A stretch of 64,000 nt of DNA from BCD1 sp942492125 (GTDB lineage Bacteria; Bacteroidota; Bacteroidia; Chitinophagales; Saprospiraceae), in the NCBI GenBank assembly GCA_942492125.1, contig CALODM010000031.1, positions 558,001-622,000 of the forward strand, read 5' to 3'. Shown piece by piece: positions 17,892 through 26,543 of the stretch (within the stretch, counting starts at the first letter, position 1; every line of letters starts with the position of its first letter). Position numbers and translations under genes: made by a program. The notes under the pieces were generated by a model, which ran no database searches, was not told the origin of the DNA, and worked only from the letters and a program-made list of their open reading frames with translations.

Positions 17892-20237
17892 ATGAACAAG
17901 ATCTTTCTGACCATGTTAACCCTCATGGTCACAGTTAATTTATACGGCCAGAATCTCACCCAAACGATCCGAGGGACAGTGCTGGATAAGCAGTCCCAAT
18001 TCCCGTTGATGGGCGTCAATATCATAATTCTGGAGAGTGACCCTTTTATTGGTACCTCCAGCGATACAGAGGGGCGCTTTCAGCTGGAAAACGTACCTAT
18101 CGGTCGCCATACGATCCAGGTTACCTATTTAGGATATGAATCTGTAACCATATCCAATCTCAGACTGACTTCGGGGAAAGAACTGGAAGTATTCGTGGAA
18201 CTGGAGGAAAGTATCGCTAATTTGAAAGAAGCTGTGGTCAAAGCCAGCGACAACAAGAGAGAAGCATTGAATCAAATGGCGACCGTAAGTGCGCGCACCT
18301 TTTCCGTAGAAGAGGCAGGACGATATTCAGGGAGCTTGAATGATCCTTCGAGGATGGCTCAGAACTACGCAGGGGTCAGCGGAGCCTCCGATGATAGAAA
18401 CGACATTATCATTCGCGGAAACTCTCCGCTGGGGGTACTCTGGCGCATGGAAGGCATCGACATTCCCAGCCCAAACCATTTCTCGACCATAGGTACAACA
18501 GGGGGTCCTATCAGTATGCTCAACATCAACAACCTGAGCAACTCCGACTTTATGACGAGTGCCTGGAGCGCTGATTATGGCAATGCCCTTTCCGGCGTTT
18601 TTGACCTTCGCCTGCGCAATGGTAACAGTAATAAAAAAGAATATCTCGGACAAATCGGTTTTAACGGTCTCGAATTTGGAGTAGAGGGTCCTTTTAGCAA
18701 GGGGAAACGCGCTTCTTATCTCGTCAATTACAGACTTTCTACCCTCGGTGTTTTTCAAGAACTCGGGTTTGATCTTGGCACAGGGGAATCTGTTCCCGAA
18801 TACCAGGATGTGACCTTCAAAATGGATTTTCCCACTGAAAAAGCCGGACATTTTGCCGTTTGGGGGATCGCCGGGCTCAGTCATATAGAAGTTCGCCCTG
18901 TGGCCGAACAGGATTCTACCAACTTGTTCTCAGATTTGGAAAATTCAACTTTCGATGGCAGAACTGGCATGATCGGAGCGTCACATACCTACTTCTTCAA
19001 CAGCACCACTTACACCAAACTCACTGTCGCAGCAACCGGTGTGCAGACCACTGGAAAACTGGATTCCCTGAGTGAAGAAACAGATGAGTATGTGCCCTCC
19101 GTAAAATTCAATCGAATCAAGGGGAAGTATGCCGCCCATCTAAAAGTTAATAAAAAACTTAGTGCCCAAAACAATCTAAGCGCTGGAGTGATCTATAATT
19201 TATTCGACATTAACTTTGGTGATACCACTTTTGTAAATGGCCGTTCCCTGCCTATTGCCGACTATCAGGGGAAAGCCTCTCTCTTCCAGGGTTACTTGAA
19301 CTGGCAGAATCGACCTAATGAAAAATTGGTGATGAATTTTGGTCTCCATCAACAATTTTTTGGATTGAACGATCGCTTCTCCCTAGAACCCCGATTAGGG
19401 ATCCGATATAAATTTAATGACAAACAGACCCTCAACTTTGGGGCAGGGCTCCACAGCCAGCTCCAACCCATTGTTGTTTACTTCAGCAAGGAAGATTTTG
19501 AAGGACCATCACCGAACACCAGCCTCGACTTTTCTAAAAGCACCCACTTCGTCCTGGGTTATGATTTCTTCTTCAACAACAATATCCGGTTGAAAACCGA
19601 AGTTTATTATCAATATTTATTCAACATCCCTGTAGATATGACACCGTCTTCTTTCAGTATGTTGAACGCTGGTGCAGACTTCGCCCTCCCTACGAGAACA
19701 GGTATTGAAAATGAAGGAACCGGCCGAAACTATGGGCTTGAATTGACCCTTGAGAAATTTTTCAGCCAGGGTTATTACTTTCTGATGACAGCATCCATTT
19801 TTGACTCTAAGTACAGAGGAAGCGATGGTGTTTTACGCAATACCTTGTATAACAGTAACTACGTTTTTAACGCCTTGGGGGGTAAAGAATTCAACATTGG
19901 AAAAAAGATAACCCTTGCCTTTGACTCAAGGGTAACCTATGCAGGAGGGCGCAGGTATTCACCGATTGACATTGGAGCGTCTCGTTTGTCTGGCCAGGAG
20001 ATCATCATAGACGAAGAAGCCTTTTCCAACCAACTCAAAGACTATTTCAGGCTGGATTTTAAAGTCACTTTTCGACTCAATGGCGTAAAAACTACCCAGG
20101 AGTGGTCGGTAGACCTGATGAACCTTACCGACCGCCAGAATATATTCCAGCGGGTTTATAGTGCAACTTCCGGAAACATTCAAACGACTTACCAACGTGG
20201 TTTCTTCCCAAATGTCCAGTACAAGATCTATTTCTGA
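17892..20237 (+). CDS. TonB-dependent receptor with N-terminal carboxypeptidase-regulatory-like domain
   Basis: The 781-residue protein starts MNKIFLTMLTLMVTVNLYGQ, a signal peptide, at the ATG at 17892; frames upstream to 17718 add unsupported sequence. Residues about 25-105 are a CarboxypepD-regulatory-like (CNA-B-like) domain (TIRGTVLDKQSQFPLMGVNI, GRFQLENVPIGRHTIQVTYLGY). A plug follows (PSRMAQNYAGVSGASDDRND to WSADYGNALSGVFDLRLRNG) and then a 22-strand barrel with GLHQQFFGLNDRFSLEPRLG. There is no SusD partner, STN domain or sigma/anti-sigma gene nearby, so this is an outer-membrane receptor outside the Sus type; its ligand is unknown. A TATTTTTG element at 17822-17829 fits a -7 box. The NTF2-like gene is convergent and only 18 bases away. 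Confidence 0.88.
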   Translation: MNKIFLTMLTLMVTVNLYGQNLTQTIRGTVLDKQSQFPLMGVNIIILESDPFIGTSSDTEGRFQLENVPIGRHTIQVTYLGYESVTISNLRLTSGKELEVFVELEESIANLKEAVVKASDNKREALNQMATVSARTFSVEEAGRYSGSLNDPSRMAQNYAGVSGASDDRNDIIIRGNSPLGVLWRMEGIDIPSPNHFSTIGTTGGPISMLNINNLSNSDFMTSAWSADYGNALSGVFDLRLRNGNSNKKEYLGQIGFNGLEFGVEGPFSKGKRASYLVNYRLSTLGVFQELGFDLGTGESVPEYQDVTFKMDFPTEKAGHFAVWGIAGLSHIEVRPVAEQDSTNLFSDLENSTFDGRTGMIGASHTYFFNSTTYTKLTVAATGVQTTGKLDSLSEETDEYVPSVKFNRIKGKYAAHLKVNKKLSAQNNLSAGVIYNLFDINFGDTTFVNGRSLPIADYQGKASLFQGYLNWQNRPNEKLVMNFGLHQQFFGLNDRFSLEPRLGIRYKFNDKQTLNFGAGLHSQLQPIVVYFSKEDFEGPSPNTSLDFSKSTHFVLGYDFFFNNNIRLKTEVYYQYLFNIPVDMTPSSFSMLNAGADFALPTRTGIENEGTGRNYGLELTLEKFFSQGYYFLMTASIFDSKYRGSDGVLRNTLYNSNYVFNALGGKEFNIGKKITLAFDSRVTYAGGRRYSPIDIGASRLSGQEIIIDEEAFSNQLKDYFRLDFKVTFRLNGVKTTQEWSVDLMNLTDRQNIFQRVYSATSGNIQTTYQRGFFPNVQYKIYF

Positions 20238-20255
20238 GTTAAAAAAGGAAAGGTG

Positions 20256-20780
20256 CTATTGCTTTAAGATCTCTTCAGGAACAGGCTTTTCGGCTGTAGG
20301 TATCTCATTGACAATGGAAACGATCAGCCATTGCCCATCCTTTTTCAATAGCTGAAAACTATCCACTCCTTGCTGAGGTGGCCGTGGAGACCCCGGTATA
20401 CTGGCTTCATAAACCACCCAACCATGGGCGATATTCCCCATCTCCATAATTTTCAGGCTGACAATCTTTTCTACGAAACCTGTTTGATCCACTTTGGACT
20501 GGTCAATGAAGTTTTGAAAATCATCGACAAAGGCCTGCCGGGAGAAAATTTTATGCGCTGTACGGGAAACACGTAAAACGACGGTAGCCTCTTCAACGAA
20601 CAAAGATTTAACTTCTTCCCAGTCCGGCGTATTGTTGGCTTCAAAAGTTACCAGGTCATACAGCTTTCGCACAACCTGTTCCGCATTAATGGAATCTTTC
20701 TGCAAATTTAATACCTGGCCAGACAGACCATTCAATCCTGAAAAAAAGAGACAAACGAATACAATGGAAAAATTGCTCAT
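20256..20780 (-). CDS. Secreted NTF2-like (SnoaL/DUF4440-type) protein
   Basis: The 174-residue protein has an N-terminal signal peptide (SIVFVCLFFSGLNGLSGQ) followed by one NTF2-like cone domain: VRKLYDLVTFEANNTPDWEEVKSLF, VVLRVSRTAHKIFSRQAFVDDFQNFI, GWVVYEASI and VDSFQLLKKDGQWLIVSIVNE. The last strand, with GxWxIxxI, is typical of SnoaL/DUF4440 proteins. These are mostly small-molecule-binding or enzymatic domains; function cannot be assigned. It is likely periplasmic. The stop is 18 bases from the stop of the convergent TonB-dependent receptor gene, with no terminator hairpin between. Confidence 0.75.
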   Translation of the reverse strand: MSNFSIVFVCLFFSGLNGLSGQVLNLQKDSINAEQVVRKLYDLVTFEANNTPDWEEVKSLFVEEATVVLRVSRTAHKIFSRQAFVDDFQNFIDQSKVDQTGFVEKIVSLKIMEMGNIAHGWVVYEASIPGSPRPPQQGVDSFQLLKKDGQWLIVSIVNEIPTAEKPVPEEILKQ

Positions 20781-20907
20781 AATTCAAAGGTTGGGTAATT
20801 GAAAAAAAGTCTTAACATAAAGGGCTTTATCTTCACCTTTAGGTTCTTTAAAACCCGATATTCGGGGTGTCAGGTTTGCCCGGATAAAAAATCGACAATT
20901 GTCAATG

Positions 20908-22932
20908 CTAAATCTCTGCGGCCAGTTCCGCGGCCTGGCGGATTGCACGTTTAGCATCTATCTCTCTTGCCTCAAAGGCACCGCCAATGAGGTGGACTTT
21001 TACGTCACTTCCTTCCAGTTGGGCATGCAGCTCGTTAAAGGAAACCTGTCCCGCACAAATAACGACGGTATCAGCGCCCAGTACTTTCGATTGACCTCTT
21101 ACAGAAACATGCAACCCTTGATCGTCAATTCGATCATAGGCGACATTGTTCAGCATCGTTACCTTCTTTTTCACCAGGGCGGCCCGGTGTATCCATCCGG
21201 TCGTTTTACCAAGTTTGGCTCCCATTTTCCCTTTAGACCTTTGCATCATCCAGATTTGCCGTGGTGAAGTTTCGACTGCTGGTTCGGCTAGTGCTCCTCC
21301 TGTCTGGTAGTCCATGTCTACGCCCCATTCTTTCATAAAAGCTTTGGTATGGAGGCTATTGGATTCTCCTTCGTGGCTTAGGAACTCAGCGACATCAAAT
21401 CCGATACCTCCTGCACCGATGATAGCTACTTTTTCACCGGCCACGACTTTGCCGGTTAATATGTCGATATAGGTACAGACCTTCTCATGGTCAATACCCG
21501 GCATTTGCACTTTTCGCGGCAATATGCCCGTCGCCGTGATCACTTCATCAAAAGCTGACTGTTCAAAGGTATCTTTACCGAAGCGCGTATTGAGGTGAAG
21601 GTGAACGCCGGTTTCCTTGATTCTTGTATTAAAATACCGGATGGTTTCATGGAATTCTTCCTTTCCCGGAATTTGTTTGGCCAGGTTGAGCTGTCCGCCG
21701 ATTTCGGAAGCGGCTTCGTAAAGGTGTACCTCATGTCCGCGTTCCGCAGCGATCGTCGCAAAAGTCAGTCCGGCAGGACCGGCGCCTACTACCGCCAGTT
21801 TTTTGGCTTTGGTTACAGGGAGGTAATTCAATTCAGTCTCATAACAGGCTCTTGGATTGACCAGGCAGGTTGCCCTGGTATTTTTAAATACGTGATCCAG
21901 GCATGCCTGATTACAAGCGATACAGGTATTGATCGATTCCGGTTTGTTTGCTTTTGCTTTATTCACAAAATCAGCATCGGCAAGGAACGGCCTGGCCATG
22001 GAAACCATATCCGCATGGCCGTCAGCCAGGATGTTTTCTGCTAATTCAGGTGTATTGATTCTGTTGGTGGTAATCAGGGGAATGCTTACTTCGCCCATCA
22101 TTTTTTTGGTGACCCAGCTAAAACCACCACGAGGGACCATGGTTGCAATGGTAGGGACCCGAGCTTCATGCCAGCCAATGCCCGTATTGATAATTGTAGC
22201 TCCAGCCTTTTCAATTTCTTTGGCAAGTAATACGACCTCTTCCCAGGTACTGCCTTCTGGTACCAGATCCAACATCGACAACCGGTAAATTATAATGAAA
22301 TTTTCTCCGACAGCTTCCCTTGTCCGACGTACAATCTCTAACGGCAACCTGATGCGGTTTTCATAGGCACCTCCCCATTCATCTGTACGCTTATTGGTTT
22401 TTTTTACAATAAACTGGTTGATCAGGTACCCTTCCGAGCCCATGATTTCCACACCGTCGTATCCTGCTTCCTGTGCCAGAACTGCCGCCCTGACAAAATC
22501 ATTGATGGTCTTCTCTACACCCCGGCCACTCAACGCTCTGGGCCGGAAAGGGGTGATCGGGGATTTGATGGCAGAAGGTGCAACGTTAAACGGGTGATAA
22601 CCATACCGGCCGGAGTGCAGGATTTGCATGCAAATTTTTCCACCTTCATGGTGTACAGCTTCTGTAACCACCAAGTGTTTCCTGGCTTGCCTTGAAGTAG
22701 ACATTTGTCCTGAAAAAGGAGCTACCCATCCAGCCCGGTTTGGGGCAATGCCGCCAGTAACAATGAGTCCCACACCTCCACGGGCCCGTTCTGCAAAATA
22801 TACGGCCATTTTTTCAAACCCCCCTCTGGCTTCTTCGAGCCCGGTATGCATAGAGCCCATTAAAACGCGGTTATTCAATTGGGTGAAACCCAAATCAAGG
22901 GGTGCGAGCAGATGAGGATAAGGATTTGCCAT
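20908..22932 (-). CDS. fadH: NADPH-dependent 2,4-dienoyl-CoA reductase
   Basis: The 674-residue protein has the three-part architecture of FadH: an N-terminal FMN-binding old-yellow-enzyme TIM barrel to about residue 345 (LLAPLDLGFTQLNNRVLMGS, EGYLINQFIVKKTNKRTDEWGG), a [4Fe-4S] cluster motif (CIACNQACLD with a further cysteine in RATCLVNPR), and a C-terminal FAD/NADPH disulphide-reductase-like half with LAVVGAGPAGLTFATIA and VAIIGAGGIGFDVAEFL. It reduces 2,4-dienoyl-CoA intermediates during beta-oxidation of unsaturated fatty acids. It has the normal length for the family. It lies 107 bases after mrdA on the same strand but is functionally unrelated to that cluster. Confidence 0.95.
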   Translation of the reverse strand: MANPYPHLLAPLDLGFTQLNNRVLMGSMHTGLEEARGGFEKMAVYFAERARGGVGLIVTGGIAPNRAGWVAPFSGQMSTSRQARKHLVVTEAVHHEGGKICMQILHSGRYGYHPFNVAPSAIKSPITPFRPRALSGRGVEKTINDFVRAAVLAQEAGYDGVEIMGSEGYLINQFIVKKTNKRTDEWGGAYENRIRLPLEIVRRTREAVGENFIIIYRLSMLDLVPEGSTWEEVVLLAKEIEKAGATIINTGIGWHEARVPTIATMVPRGGFSWVTKKMMGEVSIPLITTNRINTPELAENILADGHADMVSMARPFLADADFVNKAKANKPESINTCIACNQACLDHVFKNTRATCLVNPRACYETELNYLPVTKAKKLAVVGAGPAGLTFATIAAERGHEVHLYEAASEIGGQLNLAKQIPGKEEFHETIRYFNTRIKETGVHLHLNTRFGKDTFEQSAFDEVITATGILPRKVQMPGIDHEKVCTYIDILTGKVVAGEKVAIIGAGGIGFDVAEFLSHEGESNSLHTKAFMKEWGVDMDYQTGGALAEPAVETSPRQIWMMQRSKGKMGAKLGKTTGWIHRAALVKKKVTMLNNVAYDRIDDQGLHVSVRGQSKVLGADTVVICAGQVSFNELHAQLEGSDVKVHLIGGAFEAREIDAKRAIRQAAELAAEI

Positions 22933-23039
22933 TATTGTTTGATTGTTTTGTCTAAAGATAGGGATGAATTTTTAATTGCGAAAGGTAATTTCGAATTACG
23001 GAGGGGAGAGACTGGAAGAACCTTTGCTTTCTCGATGGT

Positions 23040-24908
23040 TTATTGTTCCACTTCTTTCTCCACCAATACCGCATCAAGCATTCGTTGTTCCAGCCACTTT
23101 CGATTGGAAGATATTTCACCCCGGATGTATTTTTCAATAATAAGGCTGGCGATAGGTGCTGCATAGGTGCCGCCAAACCCGCTGTTCTCAATATAAACCG
23201 CGATCGCAATTTTGGGATCATCTTTCGGAGCAAAAGCAAAAAAAATGGAATGATCCTTACCGCTTCCTTGATTATTCTCCGCCGTTCCTGTTTTCCCGCA
23301 AATTGGTAGATCCCAGATATATGCGTTGACGGCAGTTCCCCCCATTACGGCTTTTTGCATCCCGTCAATAACAGGATCAAAATGGACTTTTTCTATGCCT
23401 ACCTCATTTCTTTCAAAAGTACGTTCTTCTACAATATTACCGTCTTCATCTTTTATCCTGTTTACGAGGTGGGGGGTATAATAGTAACCCCGGTTGGCGA
23501 TAATAGCAGCCAGATTTGCCATCTGGATATTGGTCATAAGCAATTCTCCCTGACCGATACCCATTGACCGAAGCCAGATGGAATACCAGTTGGTTTCTTT
23601 TTCATAAACTTTATCGAAATACTCAACGGTAGGATAATTGCCACTTTTTTCGCCTGGAAAATCCAAACCCAGACGCCTGCCCAATCCAAATTTATCGAGG
23701 TAGTTATTAAACTCCCGTAACCCTTTACGCGGTGTCAGGTAACCATATTGATCAATAATCTCCCGGTACACCGTCACAAAGTAGGCGTTACAGGAATGCT
23801 GAATAGCCATCGAAACCGAAGTACAAGTCGGGTGATTATGGCACCCCGTCAGTAATTGTCCATTGTAATAATACCCCATATTACAGCTGATGGTCCTGTT
23901 GGGGTTTAACAAGCCCTCCTGCATCCCAACAAGGGCTACCAGGGATTTGAAAAGAGAGCCAGGCGGGTATTGAGCAGAAGTAGCTCTGTTTATAAAGGGT
24001 TTGCTTGGATCCAGTCTGAGCGTATCAAAGGCGGCTCCCCTTGTTCTTCCGATTGACAATACATTAGGATCGTAAGAAGGTGCACTGACCATGGTAAGGA
24101 TTTCTCCTGTTTTTGGATCCAGGGCAACGATACTTCCTGCTTTATTTTGCATGAGTTTTTCTGCATAGATCTGAAGATCAACATCCAAAGTAGTCTGCAA
24201 ATTATAGCCTGATTGGGGATTGACATCCAGGGCACCGTCCTGATAAGAATCTACCTCCCGGCCCATACTGTTTTTGAGAATCCTCCGCACACCTTTTTGA
24301 CCACGAAGGTAATATTCATTGTACCTTTCCAGGCCGGAAGCACCAATATAGTCCCCGGGTTTATAAATATCTGCGGAATCCTTAACTTCCTGTGCATTGA
24401 CTTCCCGAATGTTTCCCAAAACATGGGCAGCCACCGGAAAGGGATAACTCCTGACAATTCTCTGTTGAACATAAAATCCGGGAAATTCATATAAACATTC
24501 CTGGAACCGGGTGTATTGTTTCGGAGATATATTGGTCATAAAAACGAAAGGAACCCTTTTGTTAAACCTTGGACTGCTCCAGTCTTTATTGATGGCTTTT
24601 TCAAAATAAGCAATATCAATATTCAATAAATGACAGAATTTAGAAGTGTCCATTTGGGGATCCAGCTGATTATAGGTGACCAGCAGGTCGTACATGGGGT
24701 CGTTGTTGACCAATAATTTCCCATGGCGGTCATATATTCCTCCTCTTGACGGATAAAGGATACGGCTTCCGGTAGATACAGCATCAGCTCTTCTCTGATA
24801 AGTATCATCGATCACCTGTAAATACAACGCCCTCCCTATCAGGATAACTGCCGCAATAACGAACATCGCCTGTATATAATACTGCCGTTCCTGAAGATTT
24901 CCGATCAA
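23040..24908 (-). CDS. mrdA: Penicillin-binding protein 2 (peptidoglycan transpeptidase, elongation)
   Basis: The 622-residue class B PBP has an N-terminal membrane helix (IQAMFVIAAVILIGRALYLQV), a pedestal domain (LYPSRGGIYDRHGKLLVNND), and a transpeptidase domain with all three active-site motifs: Ser318-x-x-Lys321 (PPGSLFKSL), Ser372-x-Asn374 (HSCNAYF) and Lys539-Thr-Gly (CGKTGTAEN). PBP2 cross-links peptidoglycan during side-wall growth with RodA and MreBCD. The start is a TTG at 24908, 2 bases after the mreD stop; no ATG occurs before residue 15, which would cut into the membrane helix. No rodA follows: the next gene is fadH. Co-transcription with mreD and mreC is clear from spacing. Confidence 0.95.
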   Translation of the reverse strand: MIGNLQERQYYIQAMFVIAAVILIGRALYLQVIDDTYQRRADAVSTGSRILYPSRGGIYDRHGKLLVNNDPMYDLLVTYNQLDPQMDTSKFCHLLNIDIAYFEKAINKDWSSPRFNKRVPFVFMTNISPKQYTRFQECLYEFPGFYVQQRIVRSYPFPVAAHVLGNIREVNAQEVKDSADIYKPGDYIGASGLERYNEYYLRGQKGVRRILKNSMGREVDSYQDGALDVNPQSGYNLQTTLDVDLQIYAEKLMQNKAGSIVALDPKTGEILTMVSAPSYDPNVLSIGRTRGAAFDTLRLDPSKPFINRATSAQYPPGSLFKSLVALVGMQEGLLNPNRTISCNMGYYYNGQLLTGCHNHPTCTSVSMAIQHSCNAYFVTVYREIIDQYGYLTPRKGLREFNNYLDKFGLGRRLGLDFPGEKSGNYPTVEYFDKVYEKETNWYSIWLRSMGIGQGELLMTNIQMANLAAIIANRGYYYTPHLVNRIKDEDGNIVEERTFERNEVGIEKVHFDPVIDGMQKAVMGGTAVNAYIWDLPICGKTGTAENNQGSGKDHSIFFAFAPKDDPKIAIAVYIENSGFGGTYAAPIASLIIEKYIRGEISSNRKWLEQRMLDAVLVEKEVEQ

Positions 24909-24910
24909 TT

Positions 24911-25438
24911 TTAATAAGGCTTTGATTTAAAAATATATGCAACCATGATTACAAACACCATGGAGATCACAAACGAAGACAAGGTTCTCAGTAAAATATC
25001 GAGAATGTAATAATAGGTAAATGCATCAACAGAATAATAGACGAATAAATGTAAAAACATCATAGTACCCGCATACCTTATATACCAGGCTGCACCATAC
25101 TGTTGCAGGGATGGAACGTGATTGGCATTATAGCCTTCACGAGGTTCAAACCAATTCAAAACAACGGGTCTGACATAAGCAGTGAATACACAGGCACTGG
25201 CATGAATCCCCGGGGATTCATAAAATATGTCGACAAATAGGCCCAGTAAAAAGGCCAGCAATAATTGTACTGGACGGGATACTCCAAATGGCATAGTGAT
25301 GACCAAAATCGGGTAAATCAGTATGTGGAAATACCGATAACCTCCTATGCCCATTGAAAAGTCCTTGAAGATGAGTCCCTGTGCCAATGCAAGCAATACC
25401 AACTGAAACAATAAAGGTGCGATCGCTCTGTTATTCAT
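24911..25438 (-). CDS. mreD: Rod shape-determining membrane protein MreD
   Basis: The 175-residue protein is almost wholly hydrophobic, with about five membrane segments (PLLFQLVLLALAQGLIF, LLLAFLLGLFVDIFYESPGI, FVISMVFVIMVAYIF). FVDIFYESPGIHA matches the one conserved motif of MreD, around the D-x-x-x-x-x-x-x-G-x-H pattern. Its gene overlaps the end of mreC by 8 bases and is followed 2 bases later by mrdA, so the three are translationally coupled. MreD links the MreB filament and MreC to the PBP2/RodA synthase in the inner membrane. Sequence conservation of this family is low, and the call depends largely on context. Confidence 0.88.
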   Translation of the reverse strand: MNNRAIAPLLFQLVLLALAQGLIFKDFSMGIGGYRYFHILIYPILVITMPFGVSRPVQLLLAFLLGLFVDIFYESPGIHASACVFTAYVRPVVLNWFEPREGYNANHVPSLQQYGAAWYIRYAGTMMFLHLFVYYSVDAFTYYYILDILLRTLSSFVISMVFVIMVAYIFKSKPY

Positions 25439-26258
25439 TTCCTTCCTGATTCAATGTTTTCAATTCTTCACTATAGAGATTATCTACTACGTAAACATAA
25501 TTGAGACTAAGCAGGTCTTCAAACAATTCTACTTTGATGGTATAATCGTTGCTGCCTTCGTCCAGGGTGAAACTTTTTACGGTGCCAAGCTTTAAATTCG
25601 GCGGGAATTTATCAGAGTAACCACTTGTCTGAATGGTATCCCCGAGTTGTATTTCAACGTGTTTTGGGATGGACTCCAGGGTCATTTCCCGGGAATCAGT
25701 ACTTTTCCAGACTAAGGAACCGAAGTATCCATTACGGCTGATAGCAGCACTTACGGCCGCCTGCCTGTGTAAAATAGTCATTACCCGGGCATAATGTTCG
25801 GATACTCCCGTAACCACTCCTACTACTCCGTTTTTGGCAATGACGCCCATGTGCATTTCCACCCCGTCTTTCTTCCCCCGGTCGATGATGATATTATTAT
25901 TATTCCCCAGGATGGTCCGGCTGATAATATTGGCATTAATGAAAGAATAAATGGGTTCGTCTGTTTGCTGAAAAGAAGTATCCCGGTCGGCCTGGTCGGT
26001 GTAAAAAACATTATCCAGTTTGCTTTTTAAGGCAGCATTTTCTTTTTGTAATGCCTTAATATCCCTTTTTAAAGTAAAATAGCTTGTAAACCCATCTACT
26101 TTTTTACTGACATAGCCTATTACGTTATTGGAAGAACTGAAAAAGATTCTGTTCTGATAGTCGTTGTAGCGAATGATGATAAAAAAGCAGATGCCTTCGA
26201 GCAGGAAGAACATGAAGTGGCCGCCAAACCTGAGGAAAAACTGTAGGAAATTACTCAT
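25431..26258 (-). CDS. mreC: Rod shape-determining protein MreC
   Basis: The 275-residue protein has the MreC layout: a short cytoplasmic N-terminus, one transmembrane helix (FMFFLLEGICFFIII), a coiled-coil stretch (LKRDIKALQKENAALKSKL) and two periplasmic beta domains (ANIISRTILGNNNNIIIDRG, VGVVTGVSEHYARVMTILH, GDTIQTSGYSDKFPPNLKLG). MreC is a periplasmic scaffold for the elongation machinery. It begins 285 bases after the mreB stop, a larger gap than in most mre operons, and may have its own promoter there. Its stop overlaps the start of mreD. Confidence 0.95.
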   Translation of the reverse strand: MSNFLQFFLRFGGHFMFFLLEGICFFIIIRYNDYQNRIFFSSSNNVIGYVSKKVDGFTSYFTLKRDIKALQKENAALKSKLDNVFYTDQADRDTSFQQTDEPIYSFINANIISRTILGNNNNIIIDRGKKDGVEMHMGVIAKNGVVGVVTGVSEHYARVMTILHRQAAVSAAISRNGYFGSLVWKSTDSREMTLESIPKHVEIQLGDTIQTSGYSDKFPPNLKLGTVKSFTLDEGSNDYTIKVELFEDLLSLNYVYVVDNLYSEELKTLNQEGNE

Positions 26259-26377
26259 GGGAAATTAACTGAATTTAATTATCCGGCGCACAAAGGCTAA
26301 AAAGAAAACTAAACCTCAAGATAAACGATCATTGATTTATTTTAGAAAAATGAACCATACACCAAGAATTTAGTGAT

Positions 26378-26494
26378 TCAGGAAACCTCTGATCTTTTAC
26401 TTAAAAGCATGCTCAAAAATCCTATTCCAAAGATTCCCTTAAAAAGCCAGTTATTTATAAACCACTGGGAAAAATGGATAAGGTTGCTGAACAA
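26378..26494 (-). pseudogene. Possible 38-residue hydrophobic ORF or gene remnant in the mreB-mreC gap
   Basis: In the 285-base gap between mreB and mreC, the minus strand has an open frame from a TTG at 26494 to TGA at 26378-26380. It encodes about 38 residues, including FSQWFINNWLFKGIFGIGF, which reads like one membrane helix. The frame is open a little further upstream (to 26519) without an ATG. It could be the tail of a lost membrane protein gene or a small protein started at TTG; chance is not excluded at this length. No homology is claimed. Confidence 0.2.
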
Positions 26495-26543
26495 ATGGTG
26501 ACTCCGGGCCTTAGCCTTTTATGAATTAAAAAATAGCTCGTTG

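Noticed and set aside
18327..18884. Minus-strand frame of 185 codons
   Set aside because: It lies within the plug and barrel region of the TonB-dependent receptor, which has intact motifs in its own frame.
22951..22960. -7-like TAAAGATA upstream of fadH
   Set aside because: It has one mismatch to the CAAAnnTA form and no well-spaced -33 box, so it was not listed as a promoter.
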